64,000 nucleotides of DNA, from assembly GCA_017979445.1 (NCBI GenBank), contig CM030714.1, positions 15,371,892 through 15,435,891 of the forward strand. The letters run 5' to 3'. This DNA comes from Akebia trifoliata. Taxonomy: Eukaryota > Streptophyta > Magnoliopsida > Ranunculales > Lardizabalaceae. The notes under the pieces are model-generated. The model worked only from the letters and a program-made list of their open reading frames with translations. It searched no databases and was not told where the DNA came from. The translations under genes were made by a program, and so were the position numbers. The first letter of the stretch is position 1; each line of letters opens with the position of its first letter. Positions 1 through 10,996 of this stretch are shown piece after piece.

Positions 1-566
1 TTTTTTTGGTTCAGATTTTTAAATTAATTTTATTAATGTTTCACTTTACATTATTTAATGTTTTATTTATTAATTTCAAAATTTTAAATTTTTTTAATTG
101 GAAAATTACCATTTTTACGCCTGAAGAGAACTTTTGTGTTTCAAGTCGATTTTTGATGTTGTAGGATGTTTTAGAATCAATTTTTCATATGGAATTCAAT
201 GGGGATATTGGTGTGTCATTTATGAAATTTTTTGTGCGAAATGATCGTGAACTTTATGAGGGGTATTTTTGTAATTTTGTCAAAATTTTGTGAAAATTGA
301 CCAAATGATTTATTTGGTTTCGATTTGTTATTTTATGTATTCGAATAGGTTTTCCTAAGCGTAATGTAGGCTCTAGGGATGTTTTGAGGTTAGGGATATT
401 TTGATAATTTGGTCAATTTTTAGTGATTTTTATCGTGAAACTTTTTTTTGTCTGAAACATATCTAGTAACAAATAAAGCATTGGAATGGTCATCCATCAT
501 TAGGAACCGTTGCAATTGGATTGACGAGTTGATAAATCAGGCGAATGAAAAAATGGGGTGTCTACA
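1..566 (-). repeat. Tat-type LTR (LTR-A family), 5' truncated by window edge
   Basis: The segment aligns by eye with the U3 half of the LTRs at 34491-35993, 49840-51425 and 60736-62322. Shared blocks include the cacttta-catta stretch, the cctaagcgtaatgtaggctc block and the terminal ggggtgtctaca. On the minus strand that terminus reads TGTAGACACCCC, the LTR start. The next five bases (ccgtc, 567-571) would be the target-site duplication, but the other end lies outside the window. The sequence beyond 566 lacks the PPT seen next to 3' LTRs of this family, so this is the outer edge of a 5' LTR or a solo LTR. Confidence 0.8.
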
Positions 567-830
567 CCGTCACAACCAAAAATTTTACAAATTCTGAATT
601 TATCGTATTCATTTGACAAAGACAGTTCATTAGATTTTAAAAACTACTATTTTGGCCAATAACGACAAATCTAGGACTTATTGAACAAAACTTTAGGTTT
701 TCAAGAATAATAGATATACCTGAGGCCAAGTAAGTACAAAACATATGTACTTTGCATTAATCGTTCATCATTTTGCATACATTCAGATAATGAAAAGAAA
801 ATACAAAAAGTGGAAATATAACACAGTCGA
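567..830. other. Spacer downstream of the DUF7745-like pseudogene
   Basis: AT-rich sequence between the LTR at 1-566 and the end of the minus-strand pseudogene at 831. It could be 3' untranslated sequence of that gene. No coding, RNA or repeat signal was recognised. Confidence 0.4.
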
Positions 831-3800
831 TCAAATATCATGGTAAGAAATGAAAAAAGAGTTAAGGCGTTCTTCCAAAGCATGGATCCGAGCAGCTTGG
901 CTCATCATTACTTTTTCAGCATCTAAAGCATCATTACTCACTGTGGACACGTGATTTATTCAAATTTTAATATATCAACTACTTTTTGGGGGTTTGGAGT
1001 TGCCACCATTCATATTTGAAATGGGTGTAAATGGTCACCTGGATTGTATTTTTTTGAAAAATCATGTTTTTGGCATTTGATGACTCTCGTACGGATATGA
1101 CTCATTTGGTCCAACTTTTGATTTAAGGTAAGGGGGTCCATTTTATGGACTAAGGAAGGTGTTAGGCACCCTACTCCATCCACCGTTGGTGGTAACCTCA
1201 AACTCGGTCCATTTTTTAAAATAAAAATAAAATAAGAAAAAGAATCGGAAAATCCAATATGTGCCTTCAAGTACGAGGGGCTTTGATGTTGGTTCAACCC
1301 ATTGAGGGCACCCTTATTGAAAAAGGGGCCCTTTGATGGTTCAAACCATGGTGGTGTGTGTGAAAGTGCATAGAAAGGGATGAGTGGAAGAGGGGAGTTG
1401 GAGGGGGTATTCTTTTGTCCATACCCACCTTACTCATTTGGTAACTTTATTTGACTTTTCTTCATGAATCCCTTTGATCTTATTGGATTTTCTTGAGAAG
1501 AAATTGAGAGTTGAGAGTAGTGAGGTGAGTAGAGAGTTTTTTTTTAGAGAGTATTTTTCTTAAATTTTCATTAGGTAGTGAGAGTTGAGAATAAAGGGAT
1601 TTTATAGAGTTTGAAAGTTATTTTTAGGGGTAAAATAGGGTGAAATATTGGGAGAGTATATAATGGCATGAGTTTTGAGGGTGGGGGGGTATGAAATTAG
1701 GAGTTGTGAGAGGGGTAATTATGTAATGGAGGTAAATGGGTTGAGTTTTGATCCAAATAGTTTGGATCTTACACAAACCATTTGGGTGGAGTGTTTGGTG
1801 AGGTGAGATAATGGGTGAGGGTGGTTGTAATTAAGTGGTGTTTGGTTTAAGAGAATGGAGGGTGTAAGAGGGTAGTTGAGGGGGTAAGGGAGATGGTGAC
1901 ATGTGGCAATATGTGTGGAGATTAGGGGTTTAGATTAATTGATGAGAGAGAATGAGTGTTTAGGGGGGTGTAGGTTTAGGTTGTAGAAATGGTAGATTAG
2001 GGGAAGGTGGTGGTTGGTTAGTAGGGAGTGATGATAGTAAGTTAGGGGGAGGTGTTTGATTTGAGAGGAGGGGTGTAGGTTTAAGTTGTAGATATGGTAG
2101 ATTAGGGGAATGTGGTGGTTGGTTAGTAGGGAGTGATGATAGTAGGTTAGGGGGAGGTGTTTGATTTGAGAGGAGGGGTGTGGGTTGATGTGATTTTTTT
2201 AGAGAAAAAGTAATGGCGTAGTTAATTTTTTAGAGAAGGAGATGGGAGTTGGTGGTTTGATGAGGGATGTGAGATGAGGTGATGACATGTGTCATTTTTG
2301 ATGAAAAAGTGATGATTGGTTTGATGTGGGTAGTAGTTTATGGGTTAGGGTTGTGGGTTGGATATAAATTGGATATGGGTTTGGGCTTAATAGTATTGGC
2401 TCGGGTTTGAGGAGGGTTTTAAATTATTTTGAGATTGGGTAGGGTTTGTTTTAGGGTAGGGTGAGGTATGTTGGAGATATTTTGGGGTTTAGGTTAAGGG
2501 GAGTTAGGTTTAGGTTAAGGAGGTAAGGTGAGGGATTGATTTTAGAGAGTTGAAGGTTGGTGGGCCGTAAATTGTCTTGGGGTATTTTTAATTTCGGAGA
2601 TGGAGCGGTGAGGGTAGAGGAAATGATAGGTGTCCCAAGTCTCATTTATTTATTTTATTCATTTTTTTGAGGTTTTTAAAAATATTGGATTTGATCAAAA
2701 TGCCACGTGTTGGCAAGTCGGGCTTTTTAGGCCCATTGGTGAGTTTTATTGAAAATCGGGTATTTTTGGGTTTGGGGGTGGAGCGGTGAAGGTGGGGGGT
2801 GTGCCAATTCTTTTTGGTAGGCTCACTAGACCACTAGGAGGTCTCAGGGGCCTCGGTTCGATCAAAATGTCATATTTGAGTGATTCGGGCTTTTGAGGCC
2901 TGTTGGCCAATTTTATTGAAAGATTGTTGTTTTTGGGCCCTTTCGAGTGGGGACCTGTTCAAATGGGGTGTCTACACTCACCAAATATGCTGTAAAGCCA
3001 TCAAAATGAGGACACTGGGTAAGTCAGTCCCTCAATTCAGCAACTTCAGCTTGAAGCCTAGCCACTTCACCACCATCACTGGATCCAGACTGGGCAAGGG
3101 CAGATGTCAGTCGAGCAATCTCCTTTTGCATCTTATTCTCGGATTTAAGCCAGATAGCCTGAATTCGACAATGATCAGTCTGAGACTCATCCACTCAATC
3201 TTGATAATCAAAGAAAGATGAAGCACTAAGATGTGTTCGGGAAATTATCGACATCGATGGCCTCCTAGAGACGAATTCTCGAATCCAATGTAAATATGCT
3301 GGGAACAGGTGTGCTGCGAAGATGGGTCGACTCAAAACCTCAACTCGATTCCATTCTTTTACGAGTCGACTCAGAAGTGCAGTCGAAAAAGGACCAACCA
3401 ACTCATTGAAATCCTTGGGGATGAGCACACCCTGATCATGACCAAACTGCTGGAGAACCCGAAGTGGTATATAATGAGTTGCCCCGTCAAGACCAATTAA
3501 AACGAGAAAACGGACACCATCAAATGCAATCACGGGAGACCCTCGAGATTGGAATGCACCTACCCATCTCACTTCTTCATCATTAAGGTTCCCAATAAAA
3601 GAATACCACTCTTCTTTGTCACCCAAGACGAAGTGAGCAACTCGTTTCGACATCACGAGTACGAGATTGGCATTAACGCAAAATGGACGACTAACTACTT
3701 CAGTTGAAGCCATGTGATCCATAAACTATAGCTACAATAACAGGAGTATTATAAACTTTGGAAACTAGTGAATTTAAATTTAAATCCAAGCTAAATTTGG

Positions 3801-4463
3801 AATTTACCTGCCGGAGTGGAGTACATCCTCAAAAAATTCGATTACGACCAGATGAACAAGCCGTGAGAGATTGGAATATCTCGCTCAAAAGCATCGGGGC
3901 CAACCGACATCCCTCCTGGACTTGTTGATTCACGTGAATAAGAGAAAGTCTATGATATCTCCATTACCCGAAAATAAGAGTTGACTCATCACCATCAAAG
4001 TAAGAGTATTAAAGTGAATCAACGGCTTCGAGGGATCCGTGAGGCGTTTAATCAAGAAGGATTTGTACATTGTCTTCAAAATCGATCCACCATCCGGAAT
4101 TTTCAAAAATTTGCGGTTTATCCCCAAGAAGTCAGAAGTCTCGCTTCAATACCCATCACGCAAGGGTAGAACTACAACCGCGCCCGATATTTCAAGCCCT
4201 AATAACACTTCAAATTCCTCAATGGTGGGAGTCATTTCATGCTCCCTAAATCGAAATAGATTGAGTTCGGGGATCCAATATCCTAGCATTGCCTCGATCA
4301 AACCCCATTGCAATGGGACCTTAGGTAAGGAAAGAGTGAATCCCAACTTATTCAAACACCATTGAGCCTTCTCATCATTATCCATGTTATTTATCCAACT
4401 ACTTAAGAAAGGATTGACAATGCCATACCTTTTCAAGTTGGAAAGAATAAAAGGCACTTCCAT
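831..4463 (-). pseudogene. DUF7745-like plant transposon-associated protein, decayed, split by a solo LTR
   Basis: Exon 1 starts at the ATG at 4463-4461 and runs to a GT donor at 3808|3807 (GTAAAT). Exon 2 starts after an AG at 3732 (or 3726) and continues to 2982; after removing the solo LTR 942-2976 the frame resumes at 936 and stops at 831-833. Exon 1 encodes an N-terminal globular part with the block EHEMTPTIEEFEVLLGLEI, typical of plant proteins of the PMD/DUF7745 group. Exon 2 has EEWYSFIGNL-NDEEVRWVGA and then a coiled coil rich in Leu, Gln and Glu. In-frame stops sit at 4146-4148, 3829-3831, 3195-3197 and 3024-3026, mostly where Trp fits, and there is a frame change near 3930-3940. 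The family is known mainly from plants and is often carried by transposons; its molecular function is not established. The DUF7745 name is a judgement from motif memory. That it is a decayed multi-exon gene is well supported. Confidence 0.7.
942..2976 (-). mobile_element. Solo LTR (LTR-B family), 2035 bp, TSD ctcac
   Basis: Both ends are flanked by ctcac (937-941 and 2977-2981). On the minus strand the unit starts TGTAGACACC and ends CCACA. It aligns with the start of the plus-strand LTR at 10009 (gcccaaaaacaa, then a block with aggcccctgagacctcc). Its other end matches 25497-25560 (gaatggtg-gactccaaac). One LTR with a perfect 5 bp duplication and no internal region is the footprint of LTR-LTR recombination. 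It interrupts the coiled-coil exon of the DUF7745-like gene. Confidence 0.85.
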
Positions 4464-4604
4464 GGAGCTTGAAAAGAAGTTTTGAGGAAGAAAGAGAGCA
4501 GAAATCGACGCTGAAAGTGAAAAAGGGAAGTAAAAAAATCGTGAAAAGTGAAATGCTAGAGTACAACAATGGTGAAACAGATTTTGTAAAGGGAATCGTA
4601 CTGG

Positions 4605-4815
4605 TCTGTGGTTCCAACACGGATAAAGTAAAAATGACATTACCCGTACTTACAGTATGGATGTAATCAGAATTGACTTAACCGTATTCTAAGTACGGAT
4701 AAAATTATAGTTAACTCATCCATGCTTAAGACACGGATGAAATCTAAGATGACTTATCCGTTCTGGGAATACGGATAGAAAAATGACAAAAGTTATCCAT
4801 ATTGAAAATATGAAC
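4605..4815. repeat. Tandem imperfect palindromes upstream of the DUF7745-like gene
   Basis: About five units spaced 38-45 bp apart, each an imperfect inverted repeat of the form atccgta...tacggat (for example near 4683-4705, 4720-4740 and 4757-4780). The array lies 150-350 bp upstream of the ATG at 4463, next to a CT-rich (on the minus strand) leader. A very similar array lies at 9505-9695, at the 5' end of the neighbouring PMD-like gene. Confidence 0.65.
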
Positions 4816-5315
4816 CAGAACATTCTAACTCTGAGTTTCACAACTCAAAACCACGTAACGGTCATCTCATGGCTCGACACCTTAAAATCATATAGAAAAT
4901 AGTTGAGACTCCCACATGTTCGATAAAGACTCCCAAGAGCTTTCAAAGTATATACCTGGCATGTGGGAACTCACCAGGATCATATTGGGCCAGATCAGGC
5001 CTTCAAGAACCACCTCACTCACCATGGGCCCTCAAAACAGCTCACACCACTCAAGAACACACTTGAAGGGTCCTTTGGACCCTAATCGCACCCTTTACCC
5101 GCTCATAAACTCACTAGCACTCAAGAGGCTCAAAAGCCCTGATAATCGATATCACTTCAAGAAGCCCGCTGGGGCCAGAGTCAATTACACATACACAAAA
5201 TAAAAGGCCGAGAAAGGATAAACATGATGCATATATATACACAAATTAAAATGTTTACATAGATATGTCCAAAACTAACATAAAATATCTACATGTTTGT
5301 AAGGTACATCAAAAA
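4816..5315. other. Spacer between the two minus-strand pseudogenes
   Basis: About 500 bp between the palindrome array and the end of the PMD-like pseudogene. It is richer in C on the plus strand (ctcaccatgggccc and similar). The short open frame at 4916-5203 has no recognisable domain. It is probably the 3' flank of the PMD-like gene. Confidence 0.4.
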
Positions 5316-7863
5316 TCAAATCGAAGGGGAGGAGGGGGCAGCATCATCCCAGGCACTCTGAGTCTCGGGGACCTCTCCAGATGAAGACCCAGCCACTGCA
5401 CCAGAGCTCGACACCCCAGAAGAAGGTAGACCATACATCCGTAGTCGTTCCTCTGAATCCGTGAAGAAGAGCTATGCATCCAAGGCAGCATCCTGCTCTG
5501 TAGTGCCCAAGAGATCAACACCTGGGACAGAGGGACCAGTGGAGGGGGAGGCCTGAAAATAAAGAAACAAAACCAATAAAAATACAGGCAGAGATATATA
5601 CAGAATATGCAGGGAAATGAACAACTAAAATGGAAATGCTTACCCTAGGAGGTGTCGGAGGGCGTGCAATCTCAGGCTGAAAAGATCATAGAAGAACCAA
5701 TCAAAATAGAATACCTATGAACATACCATCTCAGCCTGAAAAAGAAAGGAAATAGAAATAACATACCATCTCAGCCTGAAGTCGAGACTCTCGCAAGGCC
5801 ATCTCAAGCTCTAGCTCTTGGATGCGAGCGACCTATGCCTCAAGGCGAGCCTCCTGCTCCTCCACCTCAGCTCTAGAGGCCCTCCACCTATTCTCCATCT
5901 CCATTGCCTTCGCTGCTTGAGCCTCAAGCACATCGTAGCCCTCACAGAGACGATGAAGATCATCGGCCTGAAAGTAAAAAACCGACCAAGTGAGAATGAT
6001 AAGAAGCAGGGAGTTCTAAGGAAAAAGAGACAACAATAGAATATGTACCGTTATAGCATGCTCCTGTAACATGACCCTTCTGATCTCAGTAATCCTGGCC
6101 CAAGTAGTGACTGCAGGCATGATGCACCCAATAGAGGCCTTTCGGAACCAAGCTTGATAATCACCGCCTCTCACCAGCCCAGCAACATCTACACCCCTCA
6201 CCTGGGTAAGATACTCATCCACTGTCATAGCCCCCGAGATGGGCTCAAGTGGAGTGACAGGAATATGAAGACTCACATCGTGCTGAAAGAACAGGCGCTC
6301 CCTTAGATAAAAGGTGTACCTCTGTTTTCCGATAAAATAGGGGTAGCGCTGTCGTCTGGTGTTACGCCTGTAGGTATTCCTCACCTCCTGCCTCCCGCTG
6401 AAAGGGCAGGGAAGGTCTCGAAGCGTAACAAAGAAGATCTGCAAAAGAGACAATCAGATGACAGATACAGATAGCTTCAAAGTCGAATAAAGAGAAAAAG
6501 TTCAAGTACTCACGTCTCGGAGACGACATCAATCGATGTGGGCCCGGGTACTCCTAGGGCTGCTCCTAATAGCCCTAGCATCTCTAGTGGCCCAGAAGGC
6601 ACCCAATAGATAACCCTCATCAGGGTGGCGACGAGTGGGTAGATAAAATGGGAAGTAGACATGAACAAATATCTGGAAGAAAGTGCAAAGTGTCAAACAA
6701 TGAACGAGATATTAGGGAAGAAACAACTGAAGAGTAAAGTCAGGATCTAATTTACTTCAATAAACAGCCAGAAGAATCGAGTGGAGATACCAGCTCCACG
6801 AGGTGCAATGATGCCCTCCACTACCCGATCAAGTCCAGCAAGAATGGTGCCATAGATAAGACTCCCCCAATCAAAGTCACTAATGTGGTCAATATCGTGC
6901 ATCACTGAAAGGAAGGTGGTAGAAACAGAAGAGTCGTCCTCAAGAAAGAAGTAGCTACCGATAAGGAGAAGGAAGCAAATACGGAAGACTGTGTCAAAAT
7001 CCTGATCTCCAAAATGGGCCGATCTCTTCCTATAAGTATGGGGAACCCCATCCTCCCCCTCTATCAGCAACAGTCCCATTAGCACCTCTGTACTAATCCT
7101 GCCCATCTTCCCTACCATAGAGGCAGGGACTCTAGTAATGCCCAACAAATCTCCCACCTTCCGTATAGTCAACATAGCTAAGGGCAGAGGCTCTCCATCC
7201 ATCGTTATACCCGTGATCGCAACAAAATCAAAAGGCCTGATGCCTATCTCCACCTCCGACATATGAAACGAATGCGTCACTGGGAACTATCTCTCCACCA
7301 TGGCTAAAAACAGAGGTCGATCTGCTCTAAGAGCCGGTATCTAAAGAAAAGTCCTAAAGCTCACTGTAGCAAACTGCGTCCAGATGTCATCAGAAAATAG
7401 GGCATCAGTAGAAAGAAACGAAACTGGCTGAAGGATAGGGAGTAGGAATATCTAATCGTACTAGGATCGACACATGCCTCCTTAGTTCACGAAGAAGAGA
7501 GGTATCCGGAACCCTCTCACTTTCCTCTCCAGGGATCTCGACCCTGGGAACATCTTGGCCCACTCTGCCCGCTCCTATGGCCTTATCTGCCTGACCTCGG
7601 CCACCACGACCACCTATCCCACCACTACCACTGGGAAGGTCCTCAGCTGGACCATTTTGAGAAGTACTAGCCTCATCTGCCCTGCTCCCAGAAGAAGAAC
7701 CAGCAACAAAAGAAGAATCAAGCCTCCGCAAAGGCCGTCTCGACCTACCGTACTCGGTCTCTACACCGGACCCCAAAGCAAAGCGGGTCTGGGTCCTAGG
7801 TCTGGCCTCTTCCTCCTCTTCTGAAGAATATCATGCCATTCGAGTTCGTCGCTCTCTACCCAT
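5316..7863 (-). pseudogene. Plant mobile domain (PMD)-like gene, six-exon model, six nonsense codons
   Basis: Proposed exons on the minus strand: 7863-6756, 6672-6514, 6438-6049, 5967-5767, 5676-5644 and 5552-5316, each bounded by GT...AG. The start MGRERRTRMA is followed by an acidic and Gly/Ser-rich low-complexity N-terminus. Exon 1 then gives the PMD signature: HSFHMSEVEIGIRPFDFVAI, DGEPLP, and an LLIGSYFF...DWGSLIYG block. Exons 2-3 continue the domain, exon 4 is a coiled coil (EVEEQEARLEA type), and exon 6 is a Ser/Glu-rich tail ending at TGA 5316-5318. In-frame stops lie at 7831-7833, 7341-7343, 7287-7289, 6529-6531, 5833-5835 and 5472-5474, and a frame change near 7400-7430 separates the N-terminus from the PMD. 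The plant mobile domain occurs in plant silencing proteins and in MULE and gypsy transposons. This copy cannot be translated as it stands. Calling the domain PMD is fairly secure; exon ends are my reading of splice consensus. Confidence 0.78.
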
Positions 7864-9480
7864 CTACAAGTCGCCAATCGATCAAATCGACAATGCAAAA
7901 TCCTATGATCATGTATCTCGGTGAAGCCAACCCTACCTATCCATTTAGCACATTCAAAACCTAGTCAACTTAGTCAAACCCAGTCCAACTCAGTCAAAAC
8001 CCAGTCAACCCTAATCAACCAAGTCAAACCAGTCAACCTAATCAATCCAGTCAACTTAGTCAAAACCTAGTCAACCCAGTCAAAATCTAGTTAACTCAGT
8101 CAAACCTAGTCAACCTAGCCGATCCAGTCAACCAAGTCAAAATCCCGTCAATTCGATCAAAATCTAGTCAACTCAGTCAAACTAGTTAAAACCTAGTCAA
8201 CAGTCACAATCTAGTTAACTCAGTCAAACCTAGTCAACCAAGTCAAAACCCTGTCAATTCGATCAAAATCTAGTCAGCATAGTCAAACCCAGTCAAACCC
8301 AGTCAATCTAGTCAAACCTAGTTAACCCAGTCAAAACCCAGTCAAACCTAACAAACCTAGCAAACCCATCAATCTAGTCAAACCCAGTCAATCTAGTCAA
8401 ACCAGTCAATCTAGTCAACCCAGTCAATCTAGTCAAACCCAGTCAAAACCCAATCAAACTTAACAAACCTAGCAAAACCAATCAATCTAGTCAAACCCAA
8501 TCAATCTAGTCAACCCAGTCAACCCAATCAACCTAGTCAAACCTAGTCGACCTAGTCAAAACCCAGTTCAAACACAAGTAATACCCGCCCCACCTAATCA
8601 AACTCATACCCATGCACCATCACAATCATGTCAAGATATTATTTGAAAAGAAGCAGAAGCGTGGGTGCCCAGAGCAAGTCCAAATGTTCATAATTTAAAC
8701 AAGCAAAACGAAACTATGACCTTCCAACAAGCCCATCCTCGTTCATATGCCACCAAAACAACAATCATCAACCACCTTAAAAGCCACACCAAATAGCCAT
8801 CTTCCATCTTCGCAATTTCCAACCAATCGCAAAACATCGTCTATCAATCCACACCTATGACCTTAAAACCCCAAACTCACAAACCAATCCACACCCAAAG
8901 TTCCCAAACGTCCTTGGAAATTCTCACCCAAATCCACCACCAACCAATCAACCATTCATATACCCATATACAATAAAAAATGAGAAATAAAAATACAAAG
9001 GTCAAAACAAGGCAGTCAAAAAATGGTAAGAATAAGGGACAACAATGTACATTTCAAAAGGGGAAATCTGAGGTAAGTACGTTTATCTCAGATGATCATA
9101 AAATCACAAAAGCATCATGATATAAATAAATCCAAGTGAAAGCAACAAAATGATAAAAAGAGGTGTCTATGTCCAGGGAAGATTCAAAATATTCGTTATC
9201 ATTCCAATAGGCAAATAAAAGCAAGGAAAAGAAAAATGAAACGAATATAAAACTCGCCTCAAGCATGTATAATCGTGAGCACCCACACAAAAGCTTTCCG
9301 AAACTTTAAGTTGCTTCCACGAACGCCCAAGTACTTACTAAAAACACTTCAAATCTTTCGGAGCAATCCACCAAATGCCCAAATCAATGAAAGCAAGAAG
9401 AAGATGAAGAAAAGGGGAGGAAAAATCGACAGAGAGAGAAAATAAATCGAAGAAGACGAAGAAGAAATGAAAATGGAAGG
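7864..9480 (-). other. Putative 5' UTR and leader intron of the PMD-like gene
   Basis: On the minus strand, 9480-9330 is CT-rich leader-like sequence followed by a GT donor context (TTTTAGTAAGTAC, about 9335). A TTGTAG acceptor sits directly before the ATG at 7863. The stretch between would be an intron containing the 7960-8590 minisatellite. No coding signal was seen in 8590-9330. This is inference from splice-like sequence only. Confidence 0.35.
7960..8590. repeat. Degenerate minisatellite (agtcaaaccct-type)
   Basis: Over 600 bp built from 10-22 bp variants of agtcaaaccc, agtcaatct and agtcaacct, tens of copies, with few other bases between. The periodicity is obvious by eye but irregular. 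It lies upstream of the PMD-like start codon, probably in the leader intron. Confidence 0.85.
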
Positions 9481-9504
9481 GCGCGCAGGCTTTAACGTTT
9501 GAAA

Positions 9505-9695
9505 ATCGTATTGGTCCGTGTTACCAGTACGGGTGAAGCAAGGTTTTCTCTATTTGTGTCACCAGCACGGATAAATAAGATTTTGTCATATCCGTGCCCC
9601 AAATATGGATGAAAGAAACAAAGGTGCTATCCATTTTTCAAATACGGATAAAATGCAATCAAAATCCATCCGTGTCTCAAGCACGGATCAATAAA
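9505..9695. repeat. Tandem imperfect palindromes at the 5' end of the PMD-like gene
   Basis: Five units about 40 bp apart with the pattern tccgtg...cacggat (near 9512, 9555, 9592, 9635 and 9670). They resemble the array at 4605-4815 in motif, spacing and position relative to a CT-rich leader. Confidence 0.65.
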
Positions 9696-10008
9696 AAAAA
9701 AAAACCAAAAATAATTTTAAAAACCCTTTTCGAGTTGAACTCAACTCATATTTGTCAAAAGCACGACTGAAGAAACATCCAATTTTCAAAACTCATCAAA
9801 TTTTCACTAAAATCCAAGGTCTCACACGAGATCAAGGAATTAATAAGGCAAAACTCTGTCAGATCCCATGCTTGAGTAGCCATTTTCTACACAAATCATC
9901 AATTCAATCGATAATCCGAAGTCGCGTTTTACAAAATTTTCTAGCCCGTACAAATAGGGGTTTAGTCTATTCTTTGTAGTGCAAGCAATTCCTGCAAAGA
10001 AAGGCAGC
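9696..10008 (+). promoter_or_regulatory. Flank with polypurine tract-like end next to LTR-B
   Basis: The last bases before the TG at 10009 are gcaaagaaaggcagc. They are purine-rich and resemble a polypurine tract preceding a 3' LTR. If so, 10009 begins the 3' LTR of a plus-oriented element, and the two pseudogenes to the left are antisense genes inside it. Nothing else was seen in 9696-9990. Confidence 0.4.
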
Positions 10009-10996
10009 TGTAGACACCCCAATTTAAACGGGCCCATACTTGAAAGGGGTCCAAAAATAATAGTTTTTCAACAAAATGTGCCAACGGGCCTCAAAGGCTC
10101 AAATCACAAAAAAATTGACATTTTGATTGAATCGAGGCCCCTAAGACCTCCCTACGGTTTAGTAGGCCCACCAAAAGGATTCGGCAAGCTCCCATCTACC
10201 CCATTCCACTCAAAATATCGATTTTTTGACAAAGTTGGTCAACGGGCCTCGAAATTCCGAATCACTAAGAAGTGACATGTCGATCGAACTGATGCCCCTA
10301 AAATCTCCTAATGGTCTAGGAGACCGACAAAAGGGGTTTGACTTATCCTACACTTTTCCAATCCTCACCGCTCTGCCCTTGCTTCCAAGGATACCCGAAT
10401 GCTCGATAAAATTCTCCAACAGGCCTAAAAAAGCCCGATTTACCAACACGTGACATTTTTTTTTATCAAACCAATGATTGCAAAAATCTCAAAAAATTAG
10501 TAAATTAAAAAAAGTGAGACTTGGGATGCCTACCCTTCCTCTACCTTCACCGCTCCATCCTCCAAACTCACAAATACCTTAAACCCGTTTAAAGCCCATG
10601 AACCCTCAATTTTTCAAAAACCAATTTGCCACCTTACCCCCTAACCTAAAATTAATCCCATATCACCTAAATCCTAAAACCTACCCACCCTAAAAAATCC
10701 CACCCAAAACATAACCCTACCCAATCCAAAATAACTTACAAATAATCTCTAAAACCCAAGCCCAACACTACAAAGCCCACAAGACATTATCTATATCCAA
10801 TTCATTATCCAACCCACAACCGTAACTCATAAACCATCATCCACATCAAACTAATCACCAATTTATCATCAAAAGGTGACACATGTTATCATCCCCTTTC
10901 ACCTCCCTCATCTAATTACCTACCCCCATCACCTTTCTTTAAACAATTCATCTAACCTATCACTTCTCTCCAAAATTACCTCAACCCATACCTTAC
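10009..10996 (+). repeat. LTR-B, segment 1 (5' part of a split LTR)
   Basis: Starts TGTAGACACCCC and aligns with the reverse complement of 2976 and downward (gccaacgggcctc, gaggcccctaagacctcc). It is C-rich on the plus strand. It is cut at 10996 by Tat-1 and resumes at 20721 after the duplicated cttac. The three segments add up to about 2.4 kb against 2.0 kb for the solo copy. Confidence 0.8.

Noticed and set aside
2451..2645. Small Pro/Leu/Asn-rich peptide on the minus strand
   Set aside because: Lies in the C-rich body of a solo LTR; comparable openings appear in each LTR-B-type sequence by composition.
6016..6453. A separate single-exon protein of 145 residues
   Set aside because: It starts inside an intron and its frame continues the PMD-like gene after an AG acceptor at 6439; it is exon 3 of that gene.
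2976..10009. A large terminal-inverted-repeat transposon, suggested by inverted LTR-B copies facing each other
   Set aside because: The left copy has its own 5 bp TSD (ctcac) and is a solo LTR inserted in an exon, so the inverted pair is coincidental and not the termini of one DNA transposon.
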